A stretch of DNA of 42,439 nucleotides from Jeongeupia chitinilytica. Lineage in GTDB: Bacteria; Pseudomonadota; Gammaproteobacteria; Burkholderiales; Chitinibacteraceae. Shown piece by piece: positions 42,162 through 42,439 of the stretch. Made by a program: the position numbers and the translations under genes. The DNA lies in NCBI RefSeq assembly GCF_014652315.1, contig NZ_BMYO01000013.1, positions 807 to 43,245 on the forward strand, written 5' to 3'. Below the pieces are notes generated by a model that searched no databases, was not told where the DNA came from, and was given only the letters and a program-made list of their open reading frames with translations. Positions within the stretch are counted from its first letter, which is position 1, and the number at the start of each line of letters is the position of its first letter.

Positions 42162-42439
42162 TTCATTTTCACAAAAGCGCTACCCTGCTTTGCGGCCGCA
42201 GCGGCGCAAGGAAGGTTCTTGTTGGTACTGGTCCACGACGGTAAGGAATATGTGAAGCTGGCAGGCCCGCTGAAGCTGTGATCCGCCCCCTTCACATCCA
42301 CCTTCCCCGGGCAATGGATCTCGATGTTCCCGCCCTTGAGCCGGATGTAACCGCCGCCTGCCGTCAGCAGGATCTCTTCACCGGCGATCACCTGGATGTT
42401 CTGGTTCGCCGTCTGCTGGATGTCCTTGGCCGCATTGAT
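42158..42439 (-). CDS. vgrG: VgrG C-terminal part (type VI spike), 5' truncated by window
   Basis: Ninety-three codons of the C-terminal end of a type VI tip protein; the frame is open to the window edge, so the N-terminal and gp27/gp5-like parts lie to the right. The visible part is the DUF2345 needle extension: INAAKDIQQTANQNIQV, IAGEEILLTAGGGYIRLKGG, NIEIHCPGKVDVKGADHSF, then a short tail (YSLPSWTSTNKNLPCAAA) that differs between VgrGs and often docks the adaptor. The stop overlaps the DUF4123 start, so the two are translationally coupled. Confidence 0.9.
   Translation of the reverse strand: MNAAKDIQQTANQNIQVIAGEEILLTAGGGYIRLKGGNIEIHCPGKVDVKGADHSFSGPASFTYSLPSWTSTNKNLPCAAAAAKQGSAFVKMK

Overview
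The window is a 42.4 kb, GC-rich, densely coded stretch of bacterial chromosome. The protein families suggest a free-living, chitin-degrading betaproteobacterium, most likely of the Neisseriales (Chitinibacter/Jeongeupia/Chitiniphilus type). Supporting points are a secreted GH18 chitinase with two chitin-binding modules, an endonuclease-type MutL with the Neisseria-like DMHA motif, a type VI secretion effector module and a chemoreceptor. The genus is inference; no rRNA or marker search could be run.

Layout. 1-5.1 kb: the 3' part of a double-PAS soluble chemoreceptor, a FadL/OmpP1 outer-membrane protein, a small Asn/His-rich secreted protein and an AI-2E-family permease. 5.6-7.6 kb: a periplasmic SdsA/YjcS-type alkylsulfatase. 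8.0-11.75 kb: a five-gene run (small secreted protein, DUF3299, His-rich DUF2796, ABC ATPase, FtsX-type permease) resembling the Zrg zinc-uptake system, closed by a strong terminator. 11.8-13.0 kb: a gene-poor scar with the 3' part of a tRNA-Leu(CAA) gene and the first 37 codons of a phage/P4-type integrase, the relic of an integrative element. 13.0-18.1 kb: two tandem AspT aspartate:alanine antiporters and aspartate 4-decarboxylase, a decarboxylation energy-conservation operon.

18.4-21.1 kb: DUF1905 and ABM-fold proteins and the chitinase, all on the minus strand. 21.5-28.5 kb: a phosphonate island. A LysR regulator is divergent from phnD-phnC-phnE, an iron alcohol dehydrogenase and phnX, followed by a secreted PAN-domain phosphodiesterase. 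There is no PhnW transaminase, so the pathway may start from an alcohol such as 2-hydroxyethylphosphonate instead of 2-aminoethylphosphonate. 28.6-31.4 kb: a divergent SDR/LysR pair, then a PACE efflux protein and SpeG acetyltransferase, which look like a polyamine-detoxification operon. 32-34 kb: a 635-residue lipoprotein.

34.1-39.2 kb: mutL, an unnamed membrane protein, miaA and a PAS-sigma54 activator in one overlapping run. 39.3-42.4 kb: a type VI secretion module on the minus strand, vgrG (cut by the window edge), DUF4123 adaptor, DUF3304 lipoprotein and a DUF2235 (Tle1-like) phospholipase. Starts were re-chosen from ribosome binding sites, signal peptides and family length where the longest reading frame looked too long.
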